From contig DAOUET010000079.1 in the NCBI GenBank assembly GCA_034430155.1, forward strand, positions 1-64,000: a stretch of 64,000 nucleotides of DNA, in the 5' to 3' direction. The notes under the pieces were generated by a model. It did no database searches. It was not told the origin of the DNA and worked only from the letters and a program-made list of their open reading frames with translations. This DNA is from DAOUET01 sp034430155. GTDB lineage: Bacteria; Chloroflexota; Anaerolineae; Anaerolineales; UBA4823. Of this stretch, positions 1 to 9,680 are shown piece by piece. How positions within the stretch are numbered: position 1 is the stretch's first letter; each line of letters opens with the position of its first letter. The position numbers were made by a program, and so were the translations under genes.

Positions 1-54
1 ATATCAGCACCTCGTTAGAAATGGAACAGGACTGATTGGGAGTTTGATTAATCC

Positions 55-1461
55 ATGCCTCAACCTATTGATGTTGTGCTTATCGGTGCTGGCGAGCGCG
101 GTGCGCAAGCCTACGGGCTTTATGCCCTGACAAATCCAGATCAACTGCGTTTTGTGGCGGTGGCAGAGCCTATCCCGGAACGGCGCGTCCGCTTCTCCGC
201 ACAGCATCATATCCCTTTGGAAAATCAATACGAATCCTGGGAGGGGTTGTTTGAGCGCTCCCCACTCGGCCAGGCTGCGCTGATATGCACGCAAGACCAG
301 CAACATACCGCTCCAGCTCTGGCAGCCCTGGCAGTTGGCTATGACGTGCTGTTGGAGAAACCCATGGCTACCACACCCCGGGAATGTCACCTGCTCGTGA
401 AAAAAGCGGAGGGGTCCGGCCGCCGGCTGCAAGTCTGCCACGTTCTGCGATATACTCACCATTTCCAGAAGATGCGCCAAATCATCCAATCTGGCGTCCT
501 GGGTCAAATCGTTAACGTGGCACACCGGGAGAACGTCTCCTTTTGGCATATGGCGCATAGTTATGTGCGAGGCAATTGGGCTAACAGTAACCAGAGCAGC
601 TCGATGATCCTGGCAAAATGTTGTCATGATTTCGACATCTTGACCTGGATGTTGGGACGCAGGTGCCAGCAGCTCAGCAGCGTCGGGAATCTGATCCATT
701 TCCGGCAGGAGAACTCCCCGGAAGGCGCCCCCGAGTACTGCCTGGATGGCTGCCCTGCGGCGGGTAGCTGTCCCTATTACGCGCCTTTCATATACATTGA
801 TCTGCTGCCTCTATGGCGTTCTTTCGGGGAAACAGCCACAGGGTTGTCTCGCCTGGTGGCGATTGCCCAGCAACGCGCTCCTGGATTGCTCAAGGCGCTG
901 TCGTGGATCGCAGCAGACTTGCGCCAGGCTAGCGATTATCGTGGCTGGCCACGATCTGTGGTCGCTATGGATCCCACTCTGGAAAATCTCAGCGCTGCCC
1001 TGAGACGAGGGCCTTATGGTCGCTGTGTCTATCGCTGCGACAATAACGTTGTCGATCATCAAGTCGTGCTGATGCAATTTGAGGGAGGTTTTTCGGTAAG
1101 CCTGACGATGCACGGTCATTCTCACGTTGAGGGGCGTACGACCCGCATCGAAGGATCCCGGGCTACTTTGCTGGCTCAATTTGGCTTGGGAGGGTCATGG
1201 ATCGAGGTACAAGAACATCGCGGCGAGGACCATCTACGCTACGACACCAGCGGACCGGTGGGCGGCCATGGTGGTGGAGATGAAGGGCTGATGCAGTCTT
1301 TTGTGCAAAGTCTGCGCGATCAGACCCGAAATAACATGACGACTGCCCAAGAAGCAATCGAAAGCCACCTAATGGCTTTCGCTGCCGAACAGGCCCGGCT
1401 GGAAGGTAGCGTGATACGAATGAGCGCATTCAGGGACGCCCAAGAATTAATCCTTCAATAA
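55..1461 (+). CDS. Gfo/Idh/MocA family NAD(P)-dependent oxidoreductase
   Basis: A 468-residue protein of the Gfo/Idh/MocA family, which oxidises or reduces sugars, inositols and similar polyols with NAD(P). The N-terminal Rossmann fold is visible from residue 7 (VVLIGAGERG). The family EKP motif (LLEKPMATT, near residue 100) supplies the catalytic-site lysine. The C-terminal alpha/beta domain follows. It carries a Cys-rich insert (CLDGCPAAGSCPYY, near residue 230) seen in a subset of the family. The length is at the long end of the family because of this insert. It stands alone and converges with the phosphatase gene downstream. The substrate cannot be told from the sequence. Confidence 0.85.
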   Translation: MPQPIDVVLIGAGERGAQAYGLYALTNPDQLRFVAVAEPIPERRVRFSAQHHIPLENQYESWEGLFERSPLGQAALICTQDQQHTAPALAALAVGYDVLLEKPMATTPRECHLLVKKAEGSGRRLQVCHVLRYTHHFQKMRQIIQSGVLGQIVNVAHRENVSFWHMAHSYVRGNWANSNQSSSMILAKCCHDFDILTWMLGRRCQQLSSVGNLIHFRQENSPEGAPEYCLDGCPAAGSCPYYAPFIYIDLLPLWRSFGETATGLSRLVAIAQQRAPGLLKALSWIAADLRQASDYRGWPRSVVAMDPTLENLSAALRRGPYGRCVYRCDNNVVDHQVVLMQFEGGFSVSLTMHGHSHVEGRTTRIEGSRATLLAQFGLGGSWIEVQEHRGEDHLRYDTSGPVGGHGGGDEGLMQSFVQSLRDQTRNNMTTAQEAIESHLMAFAAEQARLEGSVIRMSAFRDAQELILQ

Positions 1462-1508
1462 CCCTTTTTAGCACAATCGAACGGTGGGAAATGTAGTTCC
1501 AACCCCTC

Positions 1509-1982
1509 TCAGCAATCTGCTGGCAGCATTCCTTCTCCCCGGTGATCCCAAACCTGCTCGAATTTCAGGATGCGCCTACGGATATACCAGGCACGCGGGT
1601 CCGCTTCTGAGCGTTTCTGTTCGATCAAATCCATAGCTTCTTCAGACGAATATCCCTGAGCGATCAAGATTGCTGCGCCCATTGCCACCCCGCGGTGTGC
1701 TCCCGCGGCGCAGTGTACATACACTTTACCTCCCTGTTTGATGATCTTATTGGCTTGAACGGCACCTTCACGCAAGGCTCGCATTGGGATCGGGATTAAG
1801 GGCGTGTCAAAAGTAGGTAACCATAGAGAAGTTATGGGCTCATCATGAAAATCAGGATAAGGGCGGCGTTCAAAACGCATATTGATCACCAGGCGCACGC
1901 CCAGAGACCGCAGCAGGGGATAGTCTTGTGATTGGGGGGTTTTACCGATAAATAAATAATCCGTGATCTTCGAAAAATCCAT
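1509..1982 (-). CDS. Dual-specificity/tyrosine phosphatase-like protein
   Basis: A 157-residue cysteine-dependent phosphatase. The signature CX5R loop is present as HCAAGAHRG near residue 90, with the nucleophile Cys and phosphate-binding Arg intact. The N-terminal segment (DFSKITDYLFIGKTPQSQDYPLLRSLGV) matches the start of bacterial dual-specificity phosphatases. A general acid Asp should lie in the segment FHDEPITSLWLPTFDTP. No signal peptide is seen, so it is probably cytosolic. It lies between convergent and tandem metabolic genes with no clear functional partner. Confidence 0.8.
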   Translation of the reverse strand: MDFSKITDYLFIGKTPQSQDYPLLRSLGVRLVINMRFERRPYPDFHDEPITSLWLPTFDTPLIPIPMRALREGAVQANKIIKQGGKVYVHCAAGAHRGVAMGAAILIAQGYSSEEAMDLIEQKRSEADPRAWYIRRRILKFEQVWDHRGEGMLPADC

Positions 1983-2079
1983 ACAGCAATGTTACCACAA
2001 TCAGCATGCCTGACTTGCTTGCATCGATTGAAGTGAGTGTTTCTTAAGATCACCCCACCAATTTTGCGGGTAAATCACC

Positions 2080-3255
2080 CTAACCTCGATTTACGATCTC
2101 AAACCTGGCTCCCCCACTCGCCTTGCAAGGATAAACCTGGGGGCTGTGCCCGACCTTGGCTCGGTATTCCGTACTCAAGCTCTTTATGAAGCCTGGCGTT
2201 TCAGATTCTTCGACCAGATTAACTGTGCATCCTCCGAAGCCTGCGCCAGTCATACGCGCCCCCAGGCAACCAGGCAGATGGTGAGCGATTTCCACCAAAA
2301 TGTCTAACTCAGGGCAGCTCACTTCGTATAGATCACGCAAACTGGCGTGACCAGCAAACATCAATGCCCCAAAGGTGCGCTTGTCGGAACGTCGCAAAGC
2401 TGATACGGCGGTTTCTACCCGAGCGATTTCTCTTACGACGTGCTCGGCACGCTGGCGAATAGGTACGGGCAGGAATTCACCAAAGGCGGCCAGCTCGACT
2501 GGCGAAACATCTCGCAGCGATTGGATCTCTGGAAGGTGCTTTTGCAAGATTCTTACAGCCTGCTCGCAAGCCGTGCGCCTCTCGTTATACCCAGAGTCTG
2601 CCAGGTTGCGGCGTATCCCGGTGTCAGCGATGACCAGAGATGTAGCGGGCGGTAAGGGCAACGCTTCCCAAACCAGGCTGCGGGTATCAAAGTACAAAGC
2701 GTGATCTTCGATCCCATGAAAACTGGCAAACTGATCCATCAAACCGCTGGCAACACCCACATAGCCATTCTCAGCCTGCTGGCACAGGCGTGCCAGCTTC
2801 ATCTTATCCCCGTCCCAACCCCCACTCGCCGACCAAGCCGTCGCGAAAGCCACTTCCACTGCTGCAGAAGAGCTTAAACCCGCGCCGATCGGTATGTCTG
2901 AGTCATAAGTTGCCTGCAATCCAGACACATCCAGACCGGCCTTTTTTAAAGACCAGGCCACACCAGCCGGGTAAAATGCCCATTTGGGCAAGGGCTGTTT
3001 ATGAATATCGCATTTGTATTCCAAAGATTGCAGATTAAAGGTTACCTCTTCTTCGAAGTCTTTGGCGTATAGGGTAATGACCTCTTCTGGGGTCGGAACG
3101 GCAGCCAGGGAGACGGCGCGGTCAATGGCAGCTGGCAGCACTGGACCATCATTGTAATCAACGTGTTCTCCCAGAAGGTTCACCCGGCCTGGGGCCTTGA
3201 CGAGCAACGCAGGCGCCTTACCAAAATGCTCTTCAAATACTGTGCTAATCTCCAC
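2080..3255 (-). CDS. galK: Galactokinase (GHMP kinase)
   Basis: A 391-residue galactokinase, which phosphorylates alpha-D-galactose with ATP in the Leloir pathway. The galactokinase signature GRVNLLGEHVDYNDG is at residues 24-38. The GHMP ATP-binding motif (PIGAGLSSSAAVE) is near residue 123. The C-terminal GHMP motif (MTGAGFGGCTVNLV) is near residue 340. The MDQFAS segment holds the catalytic Asp. The start is a GTG, preceded by AGAGG about 10 nt upstream. No galT or galE is adjacent, but a GalT-like protein of the HIT superfamily is encoded at 35018-36196. Confidence 0.93.
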   Translation of the reverse strand: MEISTVFEEHFGKAPALLVKAPGRVNLLGEHVDYNDGPVLPAAIDRAVSLAAVPTPEEVITLYAKDFEEEVTFNLQSLEYKCDIHKQPLPKWAFYPAGVAWSLKKAGLDVSGLQATYDSDIPIGAGLSSSAAVEVAFATAWSASGGWDGDKMKLARLCQQAENGYVGVASGLMDQFASFHGIEDHALYFDTRSLVWEALPLPPATSLVIADTGIRRNLADSGYNERRTACEQAVRILQKHLPEIQSLRDVSPVELAAFGEFLPVPIRQRAEHVVREIARVETAVSALRRSDKRTFGALMFAGHASLRDLYEVSCPELDILVEIAHHLPGCLGARMTGAGFGGCTVNLVEESETPGFIKSLSTEYRAKVGHSPQVYPCKASGGARFEIVNRG

Positions 3256-3268
3256 AGAAATACTGCCT

Positions 3269-3451
3269 CTAGCGCGTAAGAATGGCCAGAAGATTGCCCA
3301 AAAGGACTACTCCAATTAAGCCCCAGATCCAGCCGGTAGCCCCATTCCGGGCTGCAAAATACAGCGCTAACGGCGGCAAGGTGATCAACAAGAAAGCAAG
3401 CAAGTGCATTTGAAATTTACGGGTTGATAGCCAGTTTAAGAAATTTGTCAT
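3269..3451 (-). CDS. Small two-helix membrane protein, unknown
   Basis: A 60-residue protein with two predicted membrane segments (about residues 15-33 and 41-57) separated by a short loop containing ARNGATGW. It lies between the lactate permease and galactokinase genes on the same strand, 13 bp before galK, so it is probably co-transcribed. I recognise no family. Its composition and tandem position favour a real gene, but this is not certain. Confidence 0.5.
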   Translation of the reverse strand: MTNFLNWLSTRKFQMHLLAFLLITLPPLALYFAARNGATGWIWGLIGVVLLGNLLAILTR

Positions 3452-3501
3452 AGCGACCCTTATACTTACAGCCTATTTGAGTGCGCCAGTTTGAAAGGCG
3501 A

Positions 3502-5037
3502 TCAAAGATTCAAATGAATCCAAACGCCGATAATTGTCAGAAGGCTGATCAATAACACCAGAAGGCCGGTATAAACCACCAGTTTTCGCATCACGTCGCC
3601 TTCGCGCCCGGCCATACCGGCTGTGCTTGCTCCCACAACCACTTTCGTGGGTGCCATCACCGATGCCAAGGCAGCGCCTGCGGTCTGGGCTGCCAGGATA
3701 AGCGCCGCGCTGTATCCGAGAAGCTGGGCCGTTCGCAATTGCAGGGCGCCGAAGACCACATTAGAGTTGGTATTACTGCCGGTCATGAATGCGCCTAGAG
3801 CCCCAATCCAGGGAGCCACCAGTGGGTATAGGCTTTGAATCCCCTCCGCCAGACCGCGTGCCAGGGTGTCAGTCATGCCCGCGTTTTCCATGATTACAGC
3901 CATGGCTACCATCGAGGCGATGCTCACGCTTGATGACATCACTCGCCGGACAGTACCACTGATAATTCGTCCCGCTGCACCAGGGTGATAGAGTCCTGCC
4001 CAACCATAGATCAGGTAAGCCAGGATAGAGGAATAAGCCAATACGGTCCCGGTATGGCGAAACAACGGGATATTTCGACCAGGGCCAGCCGGCGTGATGA
4101 AACCTTGCGAAGTGCTTACCTCTGGGAAGTTCACCTGGATCACCACCTGACTCAGGAAAGTTTTTATCGCCGGAATCAACTGCACTGCCAGAATTATGAT
4201 GACCAGCACGCCGTATCCTGAAAGCGCCACAGCCAGGGCGCGCCCGTCCAATTCCCCGTTATCTTGCTGCTCCCCACGGACGCGCCGGGCTAATGGGTAT
4301 GCCACCAATAGACCCGCCAGCCCTCCACAGAAGGAGCCGATATTCCAAAATCCCGAGGTCACAACCACATATTGAACTGTGCCCATAACGGTTCCCAACA
4401 CGACCACCGGTCCAAGTAACCTTCGAACGGCCTTCCAGCCACCGGCAGCATGAGCAACCATCAACCCAACCAACAATCCCGAAATGCTTAAGAACAGCAC
4501 TGAGATCGGCGCTAGGATTTCACCGGGCAGTCCGGTCGCAGCCATTAAAGCCTGAAAAGAAGAGCCCAGCGATCCAAAGGTCACTGCCCAACCGTGCCCT
4601 ATAGAGGGGATGACGACAGCTGCCAGCGGTGTGAAACCCAATCCAACCAATATCGGGGCAATTACAGCCACCGGAACGCCAAAGCCGCCTACGCCTTGCA
4701 GGAAGGAAGCGAACGCCCAACCAATGATCAGGGCTTGCATACCGCTATCAGCAGTTAAATGAGGGAGAGCCTGACCGATCATGTTGATTGCTCCAGCTTC
4801 GTCAGCAACCCGGTAGAGTAAAAATGCCGCCCAAATGATCATCAAAACATCTACACTAAGCAGCAATGCTCTTACATGTGCGTAGGCTAGCAGCTCTGGC
4901 CCGGCACCGAAAAAGAACCTGGCGATCAGTAAAGCGCTTAGGTAGCCAACTCCTCCGGACCGGGATGCTCCCCAGCGAAGCCCTACCATAAGGAAAAGGA
5001 TCAGTGCAATCGGTATGAAAGCGATAAAGAAATTCAT
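3502..5037 (-). CDS. lctP: L-lactate permease family transporter
   Basis: A 511-residue polytopic membrane protein of the LctP/LldP family, which imports lactate or glycolate with protons. Many hydrophobic segments are evident. Family-typical segments include GVGGFGVPVAVIAPILVGLG near residue 115 and the C-terminal GALGAFMTGSNTNSNVVFGA with AGAALASVMAPTKVVVG. Its length is close to the usual 530-550 residues. It is first in a possible small minus-strand unit with the 60-residue membrane protein and galK. Substrate is inferred from the family only. Confidence 0.88.
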   Translation of the reverse strand: MNFFIAFIPIALILFLMVGLRWGASRSGGVGYLSALLIARFFFGAGPELLAYAHVRALLLSVDVLMIIWAAFLLYRVADEAGAINMIGQALPHLTADSGMQALIIGWAFASFLQGVGGFGVPVAVIAPILVGLGFTPLAAVVIPSIGHGWAVTFGSLGSSFQALMAATGLPGEILAPISVLFLSISGLLVGLMVAHAAGGWKAVRRLLGPVVVLGTVMGTVQYVVVTSGFWNIGSFCGGLAGLLVAYPLARRVRGEQQDNGELDGRALAVALSGYGVLVIIILAVQLIPAIKTFLSQVVIQVNFPEVSTSQGFITPAGPGRNIPLFRHTGTVLAYSSILAYLIYGWAGLYHPGAAGRIISGTVRRVMSSSVSIASMVAMAVIMENAGMTDTLARGLAEGIQSLYPLVAPWIGALGAFMTGSNTNSNVVFGALQLRTAQLLGYSAALILAAQTAGAALASVMAPTKVVVGASTAGMAGREGDVMRKLVVYTGLLVLLISLLTIIGVWIHLNL

Positions 5038-5103
5038 AAAGTTCTCGGGACTAGTAAGAAGATGAGATCAATGGTATTGTCCAGTCGAAAGTCGCTGTGC
5101 TCT

Positions 5104-6024
5104 TCAAGTTCCTACTATTTTGCGCTGGCGGGTGTACCAGTGAACCAAGCCAACCCCAATCAACAGGATAGGCAACAAGATAAAGCCAGCTTCAGGACCA
5201 AAGGCGCCACCGGTGAAAAAATCCGGGCCGGAATCGGTATGGTTGATTAATTGAAAAGTCTTTAAACCACTGACAGGAAAACCAAAGACGGCACCTTCAA
5301 AGAAATTCCATCCGATGTGCAGACCGATCGGCAGCCACAACTGCTGGGTCCGCAGGTACCCGTACGCCAGGAATAAACCCGCGGCGACCAGTCCGATCAA
5401 AGCCGACCAAAAGTAATTAGGGTTGCTCATATGTAGTACGGCGAAAATGATGGACGAAAGCACCAGACCCCCGATTAAGCCAGTCCCTTCAACCAAATTT
5501 TGTAGCTGATAGCCACGGGTAAGCAGTTCCTCCTGCCACCCAGTCAGGATAAATATCCCCAGAATGATCAACATGCCGCTTATCACTGCTGGCCAAGGTT
5601 GTGTATCCCAGGCAAAGCTTTCAAAGGTCAACCAACCTGCCGCCCATTCGATTAGAAAGACCATAGCCATCATCACGCCAGACAATGCAATGCCGGAAAG
5701 CAGATCTCGCAGTGCCTGCGAGCTCCAAACCAACCCTAAACTCACCAGGGACCGCCGGTCTAAATAACGACGCGCCAGGTAGACTGAAATATTTACGGAT
5801 AAGAATGTCACAACTTGAACAGCTAATAAAGTGCGATTTTGAAGAGGACTGAGAAGAAACGCGTTTCCTAAACTGATGGCGAAGATAACGGCAATGACCT
5901 CTAAGAGCAGGAACTGCCCCAATAAGCGCCAACCTGAACGCAGTCGCCGTTCATCAGGAGAGATAAAAATACGGGCGAGCAGGGAGCGATCAGGGGTTGG
6001 TGGGCTGCCCATAATGATATTCAA
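5104..6024 (-). CDS. CPBP family intramembrane metalloprotease
   Basis: A 306-residue membrane protein of the CPBP (Abi, CAAX protease-like) family. The three metal-site motifs are present: EELLTRGY (EEXXXR), FAVLHMSNP (FXXXH) and HIGWNFFEGA (HXXXN). There are about eight hydrophobic segments. These proteases act inside membranes; in bacteria they have roles in protein maturation or self-immunity, and the substrate here is unknown. The annotated start is a TTG; an in-frame ATG four codons later (6012) is equally possible, and neither has a clear ribosome-binding site. Confidence 0.85.
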   Translation of the reverse strand: MNIIMGSPPTPDRSLLARIFISPDERRLRSGWRLLGQFLLLEVIAVIFAISLGNAFLLSPLQNRTLLAVQVVTFLSVNISVYLARRYLDRRSLVSLGLVWSSQALRDLLSGIALSGVMMAMVFLIEWAAGWLTFESFAWDTQPWPAVISGMLIILGIFILTGWQEELLTRGYQLQNLVEGTGLIGGLVLSSIIFAVLHMSNPNYFWSALIGLVAAGLFLAYGYLRTQQLWLPIGLHIGWNFFEGAVFGFPVSGLKTFQLINHTDSGPDFFTGGAFGPEAGFILLPILLIGVGLVHWYTRQRKIVGT

Positions 6025-6058
6025 TAAAGTTGGTTGTTGGGAAGCGGTCCTTGGTCAC

Positions 6059-6856
6059 TTAGGCTTTTAAATAGACCCCTAATGGGTCAAGCTCCTCTCG
6101 CAAGATACGCAGCTCTTCATCACCAGGAGGATCGCTGGTAGATAACTCCGAAGATACCTTTATATCCCACCCGGTGTTTTCTTTGACCATTTCGATGGTT
6201 TTCCCGGGATGGAGAGCGGTTAGAATCAATTCACCACTTTCATCTGGTTGCAGTATACCCAGGTCGGTAACCACGGCTTGAGGGCCTCCGCCGCGCAGCT
6301 TGGCTGCTTCCCGCTCGGGGCGGCCTCCTAAGAAACCCGCGGATGTCCTAAAGTCAACCTTTTCTGGAAAGCGACGCTTCTGGTGGGGGGTGATTATGTA
6401 GCACCGGTTTGCCCAGGCGGCTATCTCCATAGAACCCCCTGAACCCGGTAAGCGGATCTTGGGATGCTGGTAATTTTCTTGGAGGTCAGGGAAACCCCTA
6501 CCGATTATAGTTGCGTTGATGTTTCCAAACCGGTCGATCTGCGCGCCTCCCATGAAGCCCACATCAATATTGCCACGCTGCAGATACAGGGCAAAAATCT
6601 CGTACATGCTGCATACCGCCAGCGAGCCGCTTACCAGGTTCGGGTCGCCGATGGATAGCGGCAACCGAGCTGGTTGTGCTCCGATAACACCTGCTTCGTA
6701 AATCATGACCAGATTAGGAGCATGGGTGTGTCGTGCCAGATTACAGGCCAAGTTTGGCAGGCCTACGCCCACAAAAACAACATCTCCGTCTTGCAACAGA
6801 TGGGCAGCGTTTATGGTTAAAAGTTCAGCAGAAGAATACTTTGTAGTTTGGCTCAT
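6059..6856 (-). CDS. CoA-transferase family I, beta subunit (GctB/CatJ-like)
   Basis: A 265-residue beta subunit of a two-component family I CoA-transferase. The segment LVMIYEAGVIGAQPARLP contains the Glu expected to form the glutamyl-CoA thioester in GctB-type subunits. GGAQIDRFGNINATIIG and RLPGSGGSMEIA are also typical of the glutaconate CoA-transferase branch. It begins 11 bp after the alpha-subunit gene, so the two are co-translated as one enzyme. The acid substrate (glutaconate, 3-oxoadipate or other) cannot be assigned. Confidence 0.87.
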   Translation of the reverse strand: MSQTTKYSSAELLTINAAHLLQDGDVVFVGVGLPNLACNLARHTHAPNLVMIYEAGVIGAQPARLPLSIGDPNLVSGSLAVCSMYEIFALYLQRGNIDVGFMGGAQIDRFGNINATIIGRGFPDLQENYQHPKIRLPGSGGSMEIAAWANRCYIITPHQKRRFPEKVDFRTSAGFLGGRPEREAAKLRGGGPQAVVTDLGILQPDESGELILTALHPGKTIEMVKENTGWDIKVSSELSTSDPPGDEELRILREELDPLGVYLKA

Positions 6857-6867
6857 GACTATTTGAT

Positions 6868-7770
6868 CTAATACGATCCATAATTAACTGGAGAACTGAG
6901 GCCGCTCCTTACTTTCAGACGTTCTTTTACTTCCAGCGCCAACCTGTCCCAGTACTCGGCACGGTCTTCGACGCCATAAACCCACTCGTCCAGGTAAGCC
7001 TGCACATCTTCTCGGCTCTTACTGATCTCGTCCCACTGCAGGTAGAAAGCATTATCCCTGTCGTAGTAACCTTGGGTATAGGAGGGATGGGCGGCGAAAG
7101 GTTCATGACAAACCGCATCGACAATGAACCCCGGAATCAAGGTGCGATTAGGGTCGGAACGGATGATCTCTTCGCTGACGATTTCCTCGGCGGTTACGAT
7201 TAGGCGCTTTGAAGCGAAGGCGGCTTCTTTCTGTTCCCCAACAATGCCCCAGATTTGAGCGTTGCCGTCTGCGTCGGCCCGCTGGACGTGCACGATAGCC
7301 ACTTCGGGGTTGAGTGCTGGCACTACCACTACTTCGCCTCCGGAATAAGGGTCAACGAGGTGGCGATACTGGGGATTTACTTGTTCTAAATGTCCAGCGG
7401 CGGTGGGGTTCATCGGCATGAAGGGAATGCCAGCCGCCCCGGCCTGTAAGCGGGATATCATGCTGAAATGGGAGTATTCTTCCCATTCAAGATTTCCCGC
7501 CTCGATCTGGGCGCGCACGAAGCGCAGCGAACCCACTCCGGGATTGCCCATATAAGAGAAGATCACTTTACGGGCGCAACCCGCAGCTACTATCTGGTCG
7601 TATATCAGGTCGGGGGTAGCACGCGCCAGCACCAGGTCATTGATGCCTTGCCGTATGATTTCATGCCCAGCAGCAAATGGGATCAGGTGTGTAAATCCGG
7701 CGGCATATACGGTATCGCCTGGGTGCACGTGACGTCTGATCGCCTCAGAAAGTGAAATTAATTTATTCAT
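6868..7770 (-). CDS. CoA-transferase family I, alpha subunit (GctA/CatI-like)
   Basis: A 300-residue alpha subunit that pairs with the beta subunit encoded directly downstream. The N-terminal part (AIRRHVHPGDTVYAAGFTHLIPFAAGHEIIR) is the CoA-binding segment of GctA-like subunits. VVVPALNPEVAIVHVQRADADGNAQIWG is the conserved core. It follows the P5C dehydrogenase gene on the same strand after 93 bp. That may place the pair in amino-acid (glutamate or proline) fermentation, but this link rests on context alone. Confidence 0.85.
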   Translation of the reverse strand: MNKLISLSEAIRRHVHPGDTVYAAGFTHLIPFAAGHEIIRQGINDLVLARATPDLIYDQIVAAGCARKVIFSYMGNPGVGSLRFVRAQIEAGNLEWEEYSHFSMISRLQAGAAGIPFMPMNPTAAGHLEQVNPQYRHLVDPYSGGEVVVVPALNPEVAIVHVQRADADGNAQIWGIVGEQKEAAFASKRLIVTAEEIVSEEIIRSDPNRTLIPGFIVDAVCHEPFAAHPSYTQGYYDRDNAFYLQWDEISKSREDVQAYLDEWVYGVEDRAEYWDRLALEVKERLKVRSGLSSPVNYGSY

Positions 7771-7863
7771 CGCTTAATTTATTCAGGGGTATCCCAAATG
7801 ATAGGTTTGATGCTGTCGAAAGTTGTCGTATGATGAAATTAGGAGGATAGCCTCATCCCTCGC

Positions 7864-9438
7864 TCACTCAATCTCAGTTTGAATCTGTTCGTGCATGTAA
7901 AGCGGCAAATAATAATGTCCGCCCGCATTCTTACCAGTCGAACCGGAGCCTTTCCAACCACCAAAGGGTTGGAAACCTGGCCAAGCTCCCGTGGTGGCTC
8001 CCTGAGGTCGGTTTACATAAGTCACCCCGGCCCGGATGTTTTCGAAGAACCACTTGGCTTCCTGTTTAGTTCCATAAAAGCCAGCTGTCAGGCCATAGGT
8101 GACGTTGTTGGCCATGGCCATGGCCTCCTCCAGATTTTTCACTTTTGCCAGGGTAGTTATTGGTAAGAACATCTCATACTGCCATAAGCGATGGTCAACC
8201 GGTAAGTCAGCAACCAGTGTGGGGGCGCAGAAATAACCTTTGGCATAATCGCCTTCGGTGAGCACTTTACCGCCGGTAAGGAATTTTCCTGCTTGAGAAA
8301 GTTCTTCGGTGAAGTTCTTGAAGTCTTTATAGGAGTTCTTGTTGATGACGGGTCCCATATAGACGTTGCGATCGGTAGGATCACCGATGGCCAGCTTTTT
8401 CGTGAGGTCGACCAGGCGGGAGACCAGTTCATCGTATAATGGTTCTTCCACGTAAACCCGAGAGCAAGCCGAGCATTTTTGCCCTTGCAGTCCGAAGGCC
8501 GACCGAACGATTCCAACGGCGGCGCGCTCTAGATCAGCATGCTGGGAGACAATCGCCGGATTCTTTCCGCCCATCTCCAGGATGGTCGGTCGGGGATATC
8601 TCCCTCCAGCAAAATCACGGTAAATCTTCATGCCGACATCGTAAGAACCCGTGAATGTGACCCCATCCACCTCAGGGCTATCGATCAGCGCTTGCCCCAG
8701 AGAGCTGCCGGGCCCGCTGACGTAGTTGCATACACCGTCTGGAATACCTGCGTCCCGGAAACATTCGGCCAGCAGGCGTACCGACCAGGGCGTGTCGCTG
8801 GCTGGTTTCATCACCAATGTGTTGCCGGAAACCAACGCGGCTCCTGTTGGACCGCCGGTCAGCGCGGTTGGGAAGTTGAAAGGACTGATGACCAGCCAGA
8901 CGCCATATGGACGCAGCACCGAAAAATTGGTGGCAGTATATCCCACCAGAGGATCACGGCCCATCTCTACCATAAAGCCTTCATTCTTCTCCATTTGGAG
9001 GCAGGCGTAGCGGATCAAATCGGCGGATTCGGCTACGTCGCCAAGCGCTTCCATGCGATTTTTACCCACTTCCAATGCCATGGCTACGGCGATATCAAAA
9101 ATACGCTGGTCGATCAAGTCAGCGGCTTTGCGCATGATCGCTACACGATCTTGCCATTTCATTTTGCCCCACATTGGAAACGCTTTACGGGCAGCAACCA
9201 TGGCAGCCTTGGCATCTTCGCCGGTGCCTTTTTGGAATATTCCAAGCACTGCCTCGGTATTGGCAGGACTGCGATTTTCGAACTTTTGGTTAGAAAAATG
9301 GTCCTTACCATTTATGATCATGCCATATTCTTTCCCCAGGTTGGCCCTCGTGCGCTTCAAGGCTTCATCGAAGTGGGTGTGCAGCTCCTCAGGTGGGTTG
9401 AACATGGTCGCATAGGTCAATTTAAATTTATCAGCCAT
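7864..9438 (-). CDS. pruA: 1-pyrroline-5-carboxylate (glutamate-semialdehyde) dehydrogenase
   Basis: A 524-residue aldehyde dehydrogenase of the RocA/PruA group, oxidising glutamate-gamma-semialdehyde to glutamate with NAD(P). The general-base Glu lies in ILEMGGKNPAIV. The catalytic Cys lies in GLQGQKCSACSRVYVEE, a motif typical of P5C dehydrogenases. The C-terminal segment GPGGWxGSG-like (FGGWKGSGSTGKNAGG) closes the active site. A strong ribosome-binding site (AAGGAGG, 9-10 nt before the ATG) fixes the start, and a good sigma-70-type promoter lies at 9534-9562. No proline dehydrogenase is in the window. Confidence 0.92.
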   Translation of the reverse strand: MADKFKLTYATMFNPPEELHTHFDEALKRTRANLGKEYGMIINGKDHFSNQKFENRSPANTEAVLGIFQKGTGEDAKAAMVAARKAFPMWGKMKWQDRVAIMRKAADLIDQRIFDIAVAMALEVGKNRMEALGDVAESADLIRYACLQMEKNEGFMVEMGRDPLVGYTATNFSVLRPYGVWLVISPFNFPTALTGGPTGAALVSGNTLVMKPASDTPWSVRLLAECFRDAGIPDGVCNYVSGPGSSLGQALIDSPEVDGVTFTGSYDVGMKIYRDFAGGRYPRPTILEMGGKNPAIVSQHADLERAAVGIVRSAFGLQGQKCSACSRVYVEEPLYDELVSRLVDLTKKLAIGDPTDRNVYMGPVINKNSYKDFKNFTEELSQAGKFLTGGKVLTEGDYAKGYFCAPTLVADLPVDHRLWQYEMFLPITTLAKVKNLEEAMAMANNVTYGLTAGFYGTKQEAKWFFENIRAGVTYVNRPQGATTGAWPGFQPFGGWKGSGSTGKNAGGHYYLPLYMHEQIQTEIE

Positions 9439-9533
9439 TTGTGATAACCTCCTTAATTAGTTCTAAAAGTTTGTGTGTGGTATGTTGGATTTGCATAGAC
9501 CTGACCTGGACCCTTGATTGTAGGCATATTCAT

Positions 9534-9562
9534 AGTATAGTCCAGGCATACATTCTCGTCAA
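9534..9562 (-). promoter_or_regulatory. Sigma-70-type promoter of pruA
   Basis: On the minus strand, a -35 box TTGACG (9557-9562) is separated by exactly 17 bp from a -10 box TATACT (9534-9539). The predicted transcript starts about 90 nt before the pruA ATG. The only gene on this strand within reach is pruA, which supports the assignment. Confidence 0.6.
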
Positions 9563-9600
9563 AGAAACAGGTCGCTGCTCATATTAATCGGGAGTTAGGA

Positions 9601-9680
9601 AGGCAGAGGTCTTATTAGGGGTCGGTCGGGCTTTGCCCCCCGACCTCCAGCCAAATCATTCAACTGAATAAGTCCTGTTG
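9601..9680 (-). repeat. Possible divergent copy of the dispersed hairpin repeat
   Basis: Read on the minus strand, this segment begins with AGGACTTATTCAGTTG, close to the AGGACTTACGCAGTTG end of the full copies. It continues into a GC-rich inverted repeat around an AAAG centre. The core sequence differs from the other copies, so homology is uncertain; it may be an old or different subfamily. Confidence 0.35.
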